Notes: generated from the letters alone by a model not told the origin. 64,000 bases of DNA from Orthonyx spaldingii (GCA_013397795.1 VZTJ01002462.1:62001-126000), one strand, 5' to 3'; counted from the first letter of the stretch, positions 13,741-25,877 are shown. Numbers and translations are program-made.

Positions 13741-14500
13741 ACAACAGCAGCACTACAAATTCATCATGGTACCAGAACTGTGGGAGCTGTGTTTCCTCTG
13801 TGGGGATGAAGCTGCTGAAACCTGAACTCTGACACATAATTAGGGATCCCTCACACCCATGGGCTATAGAAGGCCTGGCTTAACTGTCAGCTTTTACTTT
13901 CCTTTTGAAGCTTTGCATCAAACTGGTGGCAGAGACCTTAAAAATGTGGTATTTGCTTTGGCAGAACATTTCCAGATGGCTCAAGTCAGCAGTGCCACTG
14001 GGTCTGAGTGTCACAGGGGACAGGTCACCTCTGCTACTCCTGCTTTTTTTAATGGGAAGTAACAGAACTAATCATGCTATAAAATGCTGGCTATAGCTGA
14101 TTATTAATTATGTTTTTAAAATAAGCCATAAAAAGGGAAAGGTAGCTGTAATTGCCTCTCTGCACATGTGTTGTAGTTACCACACGATATAAAGAATATT
14201 AAAAATTGGACTTGAAATGTGACATTATATTCCAGCATGCAGCACAGCAACAAAGGTAAAACTCCCTAGTCCTTTATTCCTTCAATAATCTTGAATAAAT
14301 GTCAAAATTCATACCACACTAGAGTTCTTAAAGGAGATACAGGGCAAACGCTCAGAGGAGATGTGGCTCAGGATGGCCTCCCACCCAAATCCTTCTTCCT
14401 GGAGTCTGACATCTGGAAAAATATTCCTTGTTTAAAATGGCCTTTGTGGTCACATACAAAGTCAAAACTGACCGGGATAAGAAATTGTGGATACCATTAC
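13741..14500. other. Non-coding spacer
   Basis: Separates the possible LTR from the first larger CR1. No exon or repeat was recognised. The short open frames here (about 60-90 codons) show no known motif. Confidence 0.5.
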
Positions 14501-14749
14501 TGCCAGAGGGCAGGGATGGATGGGATATTGGGAAGGAATTGTTCCCTGTGAGGGTGGGGAGGCCTTGGCACAGGGTGCCCAGAGAAGCTGTGGCTGCCCC
14601 TGGATCCCTGGCAGTGTCCAAAGCCAGGTTGGACACTGGGGCTTGGAGCAGCCTGGGACAGTGGAAGGTGTCCCTGCCCATGGCAGGGGGTGGCACTGGA
14701 TGAGATTTAAGGTCCCTTCCAACCCAAACCATTGTGGGATTCCATGATT
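14501..14749 (+). mobile_element. CR1 LINE 3' fragment (group A)
   Basis: Truncated CR1 in plus orientation covering about the last 250 bases of the element. Landmarks in order are 'gggaaggaattgttccctg', 'cagggtgcccagagaagctg', 'aggttggacactggggcttg', 'ccctgcccatggcagggggt', and the decayed 3' tail 'gggattccatga'. It shares these blocks closely with the copies at 34905, 47281 and 57803, so these four form one subfamily-like group. No reverse-transcriptase coding part is present. Several open frames of 86-155 codons cross it on both strands and are artefacts of its low stop density. Confidence 0.92.
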
Positions 14750-15230
14750 TTGAACATATGTAACCATGCTCTGACAGGAACACACGACATCCCAACCTCT
14801 GAGAACCCTTTACCTGCACTGTAAATATTTACATGAGCATCGCCTACTTTTTTGTTGCCTTAAACTGACAACATGACAAAAACTAAATTCTGAGAAATCC
14901 CAGGAGGCAGAGTATCACAGCAATCACCCCAGAGACCTTTTCAGACCTGGGGTGCCCACGGGGGCTCTTGGTTCATCCCAGAGCAGGCAGATGTGGCTCA
15001 GGAGATTCCAGCAGAAGAGTGGCACAAGGAAAACATTAGTCTGTCCAGAAACAGGGAAAAAAGAGCCCACATATCTGTACTTTGAAATATTCTATTAGAG
15101 TGCTGAAATTCTGAAAAGTTATGTTTGCATGTTCTTTACCACAAACAGCGTCTGAAACAAGCAGTGTGGGCACTTTGGCATAAGGGCTCTTGCCATGAAA
15201 GTCCTTTCATCTTTCCATATGGACCTGAAA
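14750..15230. other. Spacer between two CR1 copies
   Basis: About 480 bases with no recognisable feature. The copies on either side belong to different CR1 groups, so they are separate insertions rather than one interrupted element. Confidence 0.5.
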
Positions 15231-15528
15231 TGGGGAGGGGGTCGGGCTCTGCTCCCAGGGAACAGGGACAGGACAAGGGGATATGGCCTCAAGTTGTGCC
15301 AGGAGAGGTTTGGGTTGGACATTGGGAATACTTTGTTCACAGAAAAGGTCGTAGGTCTTGGCAGGGGCTGCCCAGGGAGGTTTGGAGTCCCCATCCCTGG
15401 AGGTGTCCAAGGAAGGCCTGGAGGTGGCACTCAGGGCTCTGGGCTGGGGACAAGGTGGGCATCAGGCACAGCTGGGACTCTTTAGTCTGGGAGGGTTTTT
15501 CCAACCTAAAGGATTCTGGGATCCTGTA
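15231..15528 (+). mobile_element. CR1 LINE 3' fragment (group B)
   Basis: Plus-strand CR1 fragment of about 300 bases with 'gtcgggctctgctcccaggg', 'aggggctgcccagggaggtt', 'ccccatccctggaggtgtcc', 'ctctgggctggggacaaggt' and the tail 'ggattctgggatcctgt'. It lines up block by block with the copy at 27390-27775 and is clearly a different sequence group from the copy just upstream. The 134-, 103- and 96-codon frames here are overlapping chance frames inside the repeat. Confidence 0.92.
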
Positions 15529-16100
15529 AGTCTGGGGAGGGTTGCTGAGTTTAATGAGTTCAGTTGTTAAAAATATTAGAGTCTATGGAACGTCTCCTGC
15601 TGCTGGGGATGCCAACTCAGGAATTGCCACCACAGGAGATTAGCTTTTCTTTATTTATTCCTTCAGAAACTATCTGACAACATGCTTCCATCATATCGTT
15701 TGGTGTTTGGGACAGCCAATGTGCAGCCCCAAAGCTGTGCTGATAAACAATGAAATAAAGCTGAGGTAAGAGTTCCCCTTCAAACAATAAAGCATTACCC
15801 TTAAGCTTTTTTTCCTACCACTTCTTTTCGCTCCATCGTGCTTCCAATACTAAGCCCAAGACAGAAATATACTACCTGAAAACACTTAATATCAAAGAAA
15901 ATATAAATTTACTTTGCCATTTGATTTTTGATCCCAGGCTACCAACACTGCTGCTACTTTATGTGAGAAATCCGTGATAGCTCAGCCACTCTTTCTGGTC
16001 TTTAAAAGTGCAATGCTTTTCCACGCAGGCTTTCCACATCTCATCTAAAACCACAGCAAAGCAAGGAATTTGCTCTTTAATAACCAGGGTCCATTTTCAA

Positions 16101-16180
16101 ACCTATATATTTATATAGAGATTTTAATTTTCTTTTATATATTTTATATTTATATATATATATTTATACATATATTTTTA
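16101..16180. repeat. TA-rich imperfect microsatellite
   Basis: About 80 bases of TATAT/TTTATAT units ending in a TA run near 16151-16162. Imperfect, with no single clean unit. Confidence 0.75.
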
Positions 16181-16799
16181 TGTGTGAATATGGTTGTGAT
16201 TGCTGGTGCTAAGGATGGGGTGGCAACTCTAAGTGCATTCTGCCATGACCAGATGGAACTCACACATTGTTTTCCTGATCTCTGAATATCCCAAGTTGTG
16301 TTTTCATCATGCTGTACCAAAAACAAAGGTGCCTCTGCTCACTTCTCGTCCAGCTCCTGCACTGGAGCTTGCTTATTCACCCACTGACACTTGATATGCT
16401 GGGTATAGATAAGAAAAACCCTCCAATTCTGTTACAGTAATAATAAATCTCAGTGCCAAACCCCAATCTTCACTCCTGCATGGTATTTTATGATATTGCC
16501 TTTCTGTCTCCTTGATGAATAAGCCAGCACAGTCTCAAAGGAATGGTACATTTGTGAGGGTTTTTCTTCTCACAGAACCCTAGATTTTCAAAATATGCTG
16601 AAATAACACATGCATTCATCTTCTGGAAAGTTTCTTGATTCTTTAACTAATGCTGGCAATTAACTGAAACCTTCGTGTAAGAGGCAGCAGGTCACTAAGG
16701 ATTAATGGAGGTTTATATTTCTGAGGGGAGGAGAATAAAAAAATCACTTTGGAAAACTTTTTGTGAACTTAATTTCACGTTTTTGGTTGTGTCATTTAG

Positions 16800-16859
16800 T
16801 TTGGGGGAGTTTTTTGTTTTGTTTGGGGGTTTTTTGTTCTTTGGTTTGTTTGTTTTTTA
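16800..16859 (+). repeat. G/T-rich low-complexity tract
   Basis: Sixty bases made almost only of T and G on the plus strand, with runs such as TTTGGGGG and TTTGTTTG. A similar tract occurs at 61127-61185. Low-complexity sequence. Confidence 0.7.
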
Positions 16860-17313
16860 TGCCTGGGCATATTAAAAAGAAGTTTCTGTTATGTGGGTCA
16901 TCACATGTTAAAATGTAGTTTTTAGTGTTCTTACTAAGCCTCTTTTGGAATTTCAGTGTTAAATCATAGATTATCATCAGGTTTCATCTACGGTTTATGA
17001 GACAAATCTTAACAGAGGCTCTTGGGGCCAATTTATGAGGGATTTTCGAAACGGTGGCACAAAGCAACTGAAAAATCAGAGTTTCACAATTGGCATTTAG
17101 TATTTGTTTTTATTACACCTTAACATGTTTTCTTTCACCACCAAGCAGAACTGTAGAAAAGTCTGCATTTATGTCTTTAATCAGAATTCTTTGCCATGGA
17201 AAGCCAAACATTGGACAGCTAAATGAAAGGAAATGAACATGTGCTGTGGCTGTTCTTCTCTGCAATTTGTTTTTCTTCTCCAGACAATTGCAGTGAACAC
17301 ATCACAAAAACTC

Positions 17314-17378
17314 ATACATATCTATAGATCTCTCTATATATATAAATATATATGAAAAAATATATATAAATATAATAG
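17314..17378. repeat. TA-rich microsatellite-like tract
   Basis: Runs of TATATA broken by CTAT and AAAAAA. It can form short hairpins and is probably a decayed (TA)n array. Confidence 0.75.
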
Positions 17379-18031
17379 TGTCTACAAAGCCGTGCATATC
17401 CTTAAAATAACTTGTACTTACCGGCTAAGTTGATGGTTGAAGTCAAGATGTGAACTGAAATGCAACTCAGTGATTTTGAGTCATCTACGAGGGGACCCAA
17501 ACAGTGAAAAACCTAGTGAAGAGATGAGAGAATTTTCCAGAATTCCAGTTCTGGAATTTTGTGAGAATAGACTTGGTTGTTTCACCCAACACTACTGTAT
17601 TTTCTATTTGTGGTTCATCATTTTATACATTGCTGTGAAGGACCTCTAACTCTTCAGGACAAAGAGGACTACACTGTCTTGACCTCCTTTTGCTGTGGTT
17701 TCCCTGAGAAAAAAGCCAATATTGTTCAGTTTCCACCTGCCGGCCTGTTTTCCTTCTGAACTTTTCATTTGTTTAGAGGTATCCCAGGATTTGTGGGGTT
17801 TGATTACAGAATGTGTCTCTGTATTAACATAACATTAGACCATTTTGACAAAACCAAAAAGACTGTAAATTTAACATAAATTGTATCCAGGATATGATAA
17901 GATTCAGGCCATTAAATCCAAAGAGTGACATGAAATCAACTAAACCTGGAAACAAAGGAGGTAAAAAGCAGAGCTTATCTGTTTTTAGCGAGGTCTGTTG
18001 TGGAGTCTGAACCTTTTGTGTGAAGTTCCAG

Positions 18032-18105
18032 TCATGGAATCACGGAATCATGATTGGAAAACACCTCCAGGCTCACTGAGTTTGACTTGGACTGAACAGC
18101 ACCAT
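18032..18105 (-). mobile_element. CR1 LINE 3'-tail remnant
   Basis: Begins with 'tcatggaatcacggaatcat', the reverse complement of the CR1 3' tail, followed by a degraded 'ggaaaacacctccaggctca' block equivalent to the usual 'ggaagggacctccaagatca'. About 75 bases survive, so the element lies on the minus strand. Confidence 0.65.
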
Positions 18106-18920
18106 GTGGACTGAAGTGTGGAGGCAACCTCTGTCAGGCAGAGCTTTAGAGTTAAAATCCTTCCAAAACTTCACCTGTTGATCTGTGACTGTTTTCCATC
18201 CAGGAGAACCGCTGTTGCTAAAAGAGCAAGCAAGGGCTTGGAAATGCAAAAGATCCTTTTTCCATAATTTTGAAAGTGCCTGCTCTATGAAATCCCAGTT
18301 TGTGGATGTGGCATGAGTGCACTTCTTGCTCACTGAATCTGTTTTCCTCTTCAATACAAATTCTCCCAAGTGCTGAGTTTGCTATATCACATAACAGAGA
18401 CAGGCAAGTGTCACCTCATTGATCACACACTTAGAATTAGTTCATTCATCTCATTAGTGAATATACTTTTATCTTCGAATTTTTTTCATCAGTTCTAGAA
18501 GTTATTTTTGCTGATTTCCCTGTAGTGCTGCTGCTCATGGTAACAGAATCAAAAGCCTTATGACGAGATGTTTTAATACAACCTAACTACTTGCTCTGGG
18601 ATTAATGGTTAAGATTAAATCTCATTATGTTTATAGTTTCTTACCGGGTGTTTTTTCTTCATTAAAGTGTCCGTTAAAATAAATTTTGAAAAAAGATATT
18701 CAGAAGCATCAATATTTCAATAATCAGGCAATATAACTTCCTTTTGGTCATCAAGGTGTTTTGAAAATCTTCCCTGAACTCCTTAATCAAGTGAAATGAA
18801 CCCTACAAGGAAAAAAAGAGAGAAAAAAAGGGATCCGATCCTTTTCATCCAGTGATATAATTTACACTGTAAAAAGGGAGTAAACTCTGTTCTTTTCAGA
18901 CCCCTTTTGCTGAAAGACAT
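18106..18920. other. Non-coding spacer
   Basis: No exon or repeat recognised. A 98-codon minus-strand frame (18073-18369) starts outside and runs into the CR1 remnant. It has no known motif. Confidence 0.5.
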
Positions 18921-18993
18921 AGAAACACAGAATCAAAGACTATCCCGAGTTGCAAAGGACCCTCAAGGATCATGAAAGTCCAACTCCTGACAG
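18921..18993 (-). mobile_element. CR1 LINE 3'-tail remnant
   Basis: Reverse-oriented CR1 end: 'agaaacacagaatcaaagac', then 'cccgagttgcaaaggaccct', then 'aaagtccaactcctgacag'. This pattern (a 'cccgagttg' block followed by 'tccaactcctg') differs from the 'ggtttgggttgg' type nearby, so it comes from another CR1 lineage. Confidence 0.75.
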
Positions 18994-19321
18994 AAATTTA
19001 GCTATAAATGTTATTATCGCATGAGCAGAAGTTAATTGAATTGTTTCTCCTAACTAGTGTGTTTTTCAGTGTTTAATCCCCCAGGATCAATGAGATGTTA
19101 CTCAGGAATCACTCGTTTCAGGACTTCAGGCAGACACTACTGATTCTAAGCTAACTTAAAATAGTTACAGCTGTTAAACCCTTTTCTAAGGACAAAATGG
19201 AATTCAGGGTAGACAGCACCGCCTGCTTCCATCCAGGCTTGGTGGAATTGTGAAAACACTTTGAAAATAAAAACTTGTGATCTATAAACTACATCATGCA
19301 AGCCATAAGAAATACAGTCAG
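18994..19321. other. Non-coding spacer between CR1 remnants
   Basis: About 330 bases with nothing recognised. Confidence 0.5.
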
Positions 19322-19433
19322 AATCACTGAATCACAGAATTCCAGAGTGGTTTGGGTTGGAAGGGACCTTTAATCTCATCTGGTTCCTCTGCCATGGGCA
19401 GGGACATCTCCCACTATCCCAGGTTGCTCAAAC
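19322..19433 (-). mobile_element. CR1 LINE 3'-tail remnant
   Basis: Reverse-oriented CR1 end with 'aatcactgaatcacagaat', 'gtggtttgggttggaaggga', 'tctgccatgggcagggacat' and 'ctatcccaggttgctcaaa'. About 110 bases remain, corresponding to the last part of the element. Confidence 0.85.
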
Positions 19434-21211
19434 AGCAAGTCTTGGCATAGTCTTGTCTACTCTGTGGGTTCTTTATTATAGACAAAGTTTAGAGTACAGA
19501 TTTATGTCAAAATTTAGCAGGGAACAAGCAAGTGCTGTGATTTTTTTTTTTCTTTTTTTAAGGGAGCAGAATACTCTGGAGATATGGAGTGCAGGACGCT
19601 AAAGTTTAATACTGCTGCCCCAAAAACAGGCAAGGATGAGTTTTACCCCCAGGGTGTTGGAAAGGCAGCACTGAGCAGCCCAGGATGCCTGGTTGTGCTG
19701 CAGGGGAGCTCCCAGCAAGCTGGGCAGGGTTTGCTGAAGTGACAGCATGGGAGAACATCACCCAGCTCTGACAAAATCAGCTTAGAATTCAAACAGTTGC
19801 AGCCAATAAAGCTGTCCATGAGAGTTACAGCAGCAAAACCCTTGAAACACAACTCAAAAGTAGTAATGGATTAAAATAATCAAGACTTTTTCCCTTTGGC
19901 CATTTTAGTAGCGGAGTTATTTATAGATGGGCTGATTAAACAATTCCAAAGTCTGATACAGGTAAAATGGTATCAAAAATTTCTATGTTTACCCTTGCAT
20001 GTAAGCAGAAAGAAATTTTGTCAGCCTTGAAAAGCACAAGTGAAAAACAATGGAGAGTATTTTGAATAGTAGGGAATCAGATATTGTGAGTGGAGCTGAA
20101 CACTGTACATGCTCTCAGGTCTTGCCAGCACAAAGATATTTAGCACAGGTGTTTGTGCAATCATGACACATTATGCAAATTAACAGTGAACAATGGGCAT
20201 CAAACAGTTCTGCTTTTACATTTGAATATTTTATTTTCGATGTAAAGGGTTATGGGATGATGTGCTGTAACATACCCATGTAAGAAGCCTTGCTGATGGG
20301 TTTTCAAATATTTCTTCATTTCTTCAGTTGCTGTATTACGGGATTTTAGAAGAGACAATTTAGTACACAAAAACGCTCCACGGATTTTTACACACTGAGC
20401 TCAAGCCAAAAATGTTCTTCAGGCTATTGCAGTATTGGCATTGTTCCCCAAATGTGACTTGCAAACATGCAGCTGAAAACAATACAGATGCAAATCTTGT
20501 AATTCTAATTCCATAATACTTTTATCACTCAATTCAGATGCTCGAGGTTCATTAAAAACACAAAAGAATTGTCATTTTTTTCAAATATATGTTATTCCTA
20601 AAAGTCTTTCAGGCATTTGGGAACACCAGTTTTGATTTACTTTATGAAACCATCACAGGAAACATTACCTCGGTAAAAAGCTGCGAACTGCAGTGTCTGG
20701 GCTGCATTAAACCTAATTCAAGTTGGTGATAAACAGTACAGGGAATGTATTCCAGTGAAATGGCTGGCACAGCTGAGGGGGGTGGGAATGGCTGAGCTTG
20801 GTGTCAGGCTCTGTCCTGACAACAACACAACTGCCCAAGGCAAAGAAGTCAAGGTGCTGAAGGCTTTTCATCCCCACAGCACAACTCTGCTCTACCATGT
20901 TTAAGCAGCTCAGTTGAGTTTTGTCAGGCTTTGTTTAGTTGGCACAAACAGCACAAACCCCAGTGAGGCCTCAAAAGGCATCATTTGTTTTGCAAGAACT
21001 AGACCAGTCTGTTTTCACAGAGAGTATCTGTTGTGTGGAAAAGACCCCTCAGCTATTCAATGGTTGTGTTCTGGATTTATCCAGCTGCTGGTGAAATGTT
21101 GCTGGAAAGGCAAGTTACGTCTCCAACTCTGCTGGAAGGCTTTTTTCTACTTATGGTGCTTAGACATTGCTGAATGACACTGCAAAACTGCACTGAAATT
21201 ATCTGCCTGAG
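19434..21211. other. Non-coding stretch
   Basis: The 19620-19770 part is somewhat GC-richer (on the plus strand 'gagctcccagcaagctgggc') but does not match CR1. No exon supported. Confidence 0.5.
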
Positions 21212-21321
21212 CCATCTCAGAACTTTAGAATGGTTTGGGTTGGGAGGGACCTTGAAGATCACCTTTTTCCAATCCCCTGGCTGTGGTCAGGGACACCTTC
21301 CACTAGGCCAGGTTGCTCAGT
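21212..21321 (-). mobile_element. CR1 LINE 3'-tail remnant
   Basis: Reverse-oriented CR1 end: 'agaatggtttgggttgggag', 'gaccttgaagatcacc', 'ggtcagggacaccttccact' and 'aggccaggttgctcag'. It is truncated at about 110 bases, at almost the same point in the element as the copy at 19322. Confidence 0.85.
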
Positions 21322-23978
21322 CCTCTTAATAAGTATTAACATGAATATTTTCAACAATTTTCCATAAACCTCCTTAAAACCAAATATTTCCATTCTCAAG
21401 TGCATTTGAAAACTCAAGGAAGAGTGCCAGATCTATTATAATTGAAAGTACTCTTCTTCAAATAAAAATGTTCCTGAGCATATTTTGTAGGGTTGGCCCA
21501 ATTGGGTTTTCAATCTACGTTGGTTTACTTTCCTTTGTAGTTCTGAATTTAAAAGGTAATTGTCTCAAAGATATTAATGCAATGAGTACAGGAAGTATAA
21601 CTCACAGGAAGAAAATTCAGTGGTGCAAATATAGACAAATTTTCACAAACTGTAAATAAATTAAAGGCTGATATAGGGTTTGGAAATATACACATGGGAA
21701 AAATCAGCACACAAAGTAAAATCAGAGGTTGTACCTCTTAAGACTGATCTCCCAAAGCTGTATATCTGAAATCAAATATATTGTTGAATTACCAGTTATG
21801 GGGGAGGAAAGACAAATAAGTCATGTGTGAGCCTCTAGAATCAAGCTCTAGACAAGGACAGGATATTGAGCACTCATAATTCCCTCTGTTGCTGCAGCAA
21901 CAAGGAAGTGACAGGGGGTGAAATTGCCTTCATTTTAGATAAGGAATAACAATTTGCAGCTCTTCAGTGTTCGTTGGTGAATTTACAGAATGGGCATCCT
22001 CTGGCAGAAGAGAGAGAACTGCTTTATCTCCTGCAAGAGAAAAAAAAGGAACCTAGATTTATTATGTTCAGCAGTCAGGTGGTTTAATAGGAACATAAAC
22101 TATTTAGAAGTGTAACACTTACCTACTCTCCCAGTCATTACTGTTCCTTAAATACTCACCAAACTGTAAGGCAGTATTAGCTGTAACTGTGCTTGGGAAG
22201 ACAGGATAAGAGTTAATGTTAATGGTGGTGTTATATCAATTATTACAAATAAAGCTCAAAGTCCAGAGCCTTAGGATGTTCTTTATGGGTGTCTGTGGTT
22301 CTGCCCCTAATTTCTGTCTGAAGTTCATTCTTTCTCACATTCTCTTGCCCATTTCTTTTTGTGTCCACCTGACTTTTCCTTAGTGCTTACTCTGCTGATG
22401 TGTCTAGAGGACAGAAATCATGTCCTGGTCGTTATCTTTACTTTCCTTTGATTTTCTTTGCAATAACATTGCTTTCTCCTTGTTTGACCAGGAAAAGGGT
22501 GTGTTCATTAAACAGTCCAATAAACCAATTTACTATTATTTTACAGCTATTGGATGGAAGGCTCTGCTGTAAGTTGTCCAGCTGTCATGACTACTATGGT
22601 GCAACAACAATTAGAAATAAGGAATCACTGTTCCAGACCTCTGCCCCAAATGCTGGAAAGCAAACAGTCCTGAAATAAATAGGTTATGATCAATAAACAG
22701 GATGTTTCATCCATAATGAAATAATGTCAAGAGCTATTATTTTTAAGACCTTATCTACTCTGGTTATAAATTGAGGGTGACTTTCATCCTTTGCGTTAAG
22801 GACGTCCTTTTGCTTCCAATCAATATGAAGTTATCCAAATATTGTCCCTCTGAAAAATCAGGAGTAGTGGACTTGAAACATCGGAAATTCTCTCCTCTGA
22901 ACAGGGTTTTAGCTCAGTCTAAGCTTGCATTAAATCATTCAGGCTGTGGGCTCTGATACCTTAACTGAGTGCACAGCTGTTTCCTGGACCAGTTGCACAT
23001 TGCAGAGGAAAACCAGAGTGAAGGGGAAAAGAGCCTTTCTTCTTTTAGAAAGGGTTTTTGTGTCAATGTTCCAGTTTTCAGGTGCACACAGGGCAGGGCT
23101 ATGGGATGAGATTGTTAAGTTCCAGGGAATGCTATTGCCTCTGTCCATCTTATTATTGAAAAGCTAAATAAATGATCAGAGAAATGAATGGAGAGAAAGA
23201 TTTTCAAATACAACAGGAAATGCCATGACAGACAGCTCTATTCTCTCCATGACTATACTATAAATGATGTTAAGAAACTTAGATGTTTTGGATGCAGTGA
23301 GTAATTGTGCCTTCCCATCCTTTAAGTACTGTACTTATTTTTCTGAGGTTTAACAGTCTTGTAGAGAAATCAACTTTTCCCCACTAAGGATGTCTGAAAG
23401 ACATTTTGAAATCTTACTGCTTCAGTGGGTACCTGCATGTAATGTTCTTACAGTACTTGCCTTAAGATGAATAACACTTGGGATTCTGCTGGGATCCTTC
23501 TAGCTTTTTGTAGGGCAAAAAAAAATCATAAAATGCTGCCTTAGTAATGCTGGAACCTTCAGTAATTATTTCTATTGTAATCTGGTAATTGTGTTTTCTC
23601 AGCACATGGAGGGATTAACATCCTGTTAACAGGATTAATATTCCTGTTCCTTTTGTACACTTTCCCCTACATCTAATACCTTTAGAATATTTTGAAAGGC
23701 AACATTTCATGAGGCCATAGTTAATCAAAGCACAGGCTTGAGAAAAGTGGAATAAGTGCATTTATTTTTCTCCTGCCCTTTCCCCCGCATGCCTTCATGT
23801 GCAAATAAAGGATCTGTGTCAAATGCACTGCCACAGGCATGAATACAGAGTTAAAATTTAGAGGCAGCTTGGTGTCTGGATAAAAAGGTGCAATTTTATC
23901 CTTCACACCTATAGATGTACACAAATCTTTAAATACATACTGTGAAAGTGAGCCAATGTAGAAAACCCACATGCCAGA
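21322..23978. other. AT-rich non-coding stretch
   Basis: No repeat family or gene recognised. The longest open frames are 92 codons (22400-22678) and 73 codons (22946-23167), without known motifs. Confidence 0.5.
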
Positions 23979-24120
23979 GAGCCCCACATGACAGCTGGTC
24001 AAGCTTGACACTTCCAGGGATCTAGGGGCAGTCACAGCTTCTCTGGGCACCCTGTGTCAGGACCTCCTCCCCCCCACAGGGAAGGGTTTCTTCCCAATAT
24101 CCAGGTTGACCTTCCTGTAG
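23979..24120 (-). mobile_element. CR1 LINE internal 3'-region fragment
   Basis: Reverse-oriented CR1 lacking its terminal tail. The recognisable blocks are 'gagccccacatgacagctgg', 'cttgacacttccagggatct', 'cagcttctctgggcaccctg' and 'gggtttcttcccaatatcca'. The missing 3' end suggests a deletion on the left side after insertion. Confidence 0.8.
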
Positions 24121-24189
24121 TTTCCCCATAGTCCAGCACTAAGGGTGAGTGGACAGCTTTGGTTTTTGTCATTGTTCTCCATGCTTGTT

Positions 24190-24512
24190 TTGTCAGATCT
24201 GTGCCTTTGCGTTTTTTCTGTGCCTATTTTCTTTCTGGTTTCTACCTGGTGGCCTTAATTTCTCAACTTCCCAGGTTCCTGACCAGATAGCCTCGCTGGA
24301 ATGAACACTTTCACAAACCCTCATCAGTTGGTGCTCATCACCAATTCCCTTACTTGTCAGTCAAGTTTGTGTCCTTGTGTTTATGACTTCCTGATTTACT
24401 TATTTCCCTCTTTTTTGCCTTGAAAAAGGCCCTTGACCAGATGCCCTTAAAGGAGCATGCACTCCCCTCTCACGTACCCTCACACGAACTCTTCAGTTGT
24501 GCTTCATTTCAT
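24190..24512 (+). repeat. Degenerate two-copy tandem duplication (~155-165 bp unit)
   Basis: Two diverged copies can be aligned by eye. Copy 1 is about 24190-24346 and copy 2 about 24354-24512. Shared landmarks in the same order are TGTCAG (24191 and 24355), a T-rich middle, GACCAGAT (24281 and 24435), then GGA..CACT..CACCCTCA-like text and CAGTTG.TGCT. The spacing is 164 bases at the left landmark and 154 at the GACCAGAT landmark, so indels have accumulated. It could be a local duplication or part of an unrecognised older transposon. Confidence 0.55.
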
Positions 24513-24551
24513 GTTGTTATGGAAACAACAGGAGTATGAAACAGAACTTAG

Positions 24552-24555
24552 ATAC
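24552..24555. repeat. 4-bp target-site duplication (left), ATAC
   Basis: ATAC lies directly before the LTR start TGATGCC and is repeated directly after its end at 24980-24983. Confidence 0.8.
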
Positions 24556-24979
24556 TGATGCCAAGATGATTTTAGTTTTTTCTTTTCTATACCTTTCACA
24601 CAGTTCTATGTATCCACAAGTGTTAGCATGCATACTTGTAATTCTTTAAGTCTGATAACTCAGCATAGTTCCAAAGTCCTGTAGAGCCAGGAGACCAAAC
24701 ATTCTACTGTCTTGAGGAGCCAAGGTTTCCTTAGTAGAACATGTTCTGTAAACTAGAGGTTAGCTCATCCAAGCCCCCTTATTGGGCCCCCTTGTTAGAT
24801 ATGCCAGTGTGTAAGGTCTATAAATTGTATACTTGATTTACGGTGTGGGTGCATCGCGACGCGTTCCGCCTTGGCAAAGTGATGCATTGGATGGGATCCT
24901 ATTAAAATACCGAGGTGAACGACCCTCTAACCTCCAACTGTGTCTGGTTTTCATTCCTAAGACCAGGAAAAAGGCATCA
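24556..24979 (+). mobile_element. Solo LTR of an endogenous retrovirus (TGATGCC/GGCATCA family)
   Basis: A complete 424-bp LTR. It starts TGATGCC and ends GGCATCA, a perfect 7-bp terminal inverted repeat, and is flanked by the 4-bp duplication ATAC. Inside, in plus orientation, are a TATA box (TATAAA, 24819-24824), a CG-containing segment just downstream (24853-24869), and an ATTAAA polyadenylation-type signal (24901-24906). The last 40 bases closely resemble those of the LTR at 57002-57483 ('gtgtctgg', 'taagaccag', 'aaaaaggcatca'). No viral gene lies on either side, so it is a solo LTR left by recombination. A 4-bp duplication is usual for gammaretrovirus-like (class I) elements. The family name is unknown to me. 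Confidence 0.85.
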
Positions 24980-24983
24980 ATAC
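24980..24983. repeat. 4-bp target-site duplication (right), ATAC
   Basis: Second copy of ATAC, immediately after GGCATCA. Confidence 0.8.
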
Positions 24984-25618
24984 CAGTGCAGGGGGGAAAA
25001 AAAACATGTATTCACTACTTTGCGCATCTAGAATTCTACATGGAACATTCCTGACCCTGTTGAGATATCTGGCAATGAGGATTTGCTTCCAACTTCCATA
25101 TGGGCTGAAGTTCAGAATATATTCAGCACTCAGTGGTGATTTTCAAAGCCCTGTGCCTGTGATCTCTTTGATTCCACTGCTAATCAATAAATGGACTTGT
25201 GCTCCCGCTGACACTGTGCTCCTGGGATAAGCCTGGGTATGTAAAATAGCAGTGGTTTTCCATTTGGGACTCTTTGCTCGTCCCTTGGAGCTACAGCAGG
25301 CACCAGCAGAACCTCGTGTAACTTACACCTTGTAGCAGCTTTTGGCACCACTTGGAGTGAAGAGCCTTTAGTGAGAACAGCTCTAATAACTGGAGTTGGG
25401 CTGTAGGCAATCAGAGCCTCTGGTTAGCAGAGAGAATTCCCATGCTCAAATTTCTACAAATAGTCTCAAATTCTTGTATTCTTTTTCAGGTTTCTCTATT
25501 ATCACTACTTTGCAACTTTAAATGCAATTTAAAAGCCTTTTTTAGTTTAAATTTCAAAAAGTGTATTTCATTTAGCATGAGCTCAGAAAAAAATCATTTA
25601 GCGTGATTTCAAAAACTG
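24984..25618. other. Non-coding spacer
   Basis: Contains a G-run and A-run pair at 24990-25005. No coding or repeat signal otherwise. Confidence 0.5.
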
Positions 25619-25877
25619 CCTCAAGTTGTGCCAGGGAAGGTTCAGGTTGGATATAAGGAAAAATTTCTCCACTGAAACACAGGTCAGGCATTAGAAAGGT
25701 CTGCCCAGGATAGAGGTGGAGCAACCATGCCTGGAAGTGTTCAAAAAATGAGTGGACCTGGCACTTTGTGATGAGATTCAGTGGACATGGGAGAATTTGG
25801 TTGAAGGTTGGGCTTGATGATCTTGAACTTGATGGGCTTGGAGGTCTTTTCCAACCTTAATGATTCTATGATTCTAT
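25619..25877 (+). mobile_element. CR1 LINE 3' fragment with intact tail
   Basis: About 260 bases of plus-strand CR1. Landmarks are 'cctcaagttgtgccagggaa', 'aggttggatataaggaaaaa', 'gtctgcccaggatagaggtg', 'gttgggcttgatgatcttga', 'ggtcttttccaaccttaatg' and the classic tail with two ATTCTATG-type units. Its left half is more diverged. The tail runs straight into a (TG)n/(TA)n microsatellite. Confidence 0.92.

Larger units (their letters stand above)
15529..18031. other. AT-rich non-coding stretch
   Basis: No gene seen. It includes two TA-rich tracts and a G/T-rich tract listed separately. The ORF at 16070-16285 is made of Ile, Tyr and Phe codons from the TA-rich tract and is not a protein. Confidence 0.55.

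Noticed and set aside
16070..16285. 71-codon frame with a long Ile/Tyr/Phe stretch
   Set aside because: Produced by the TA microsatellite-like tract, not a transmembrane protein.
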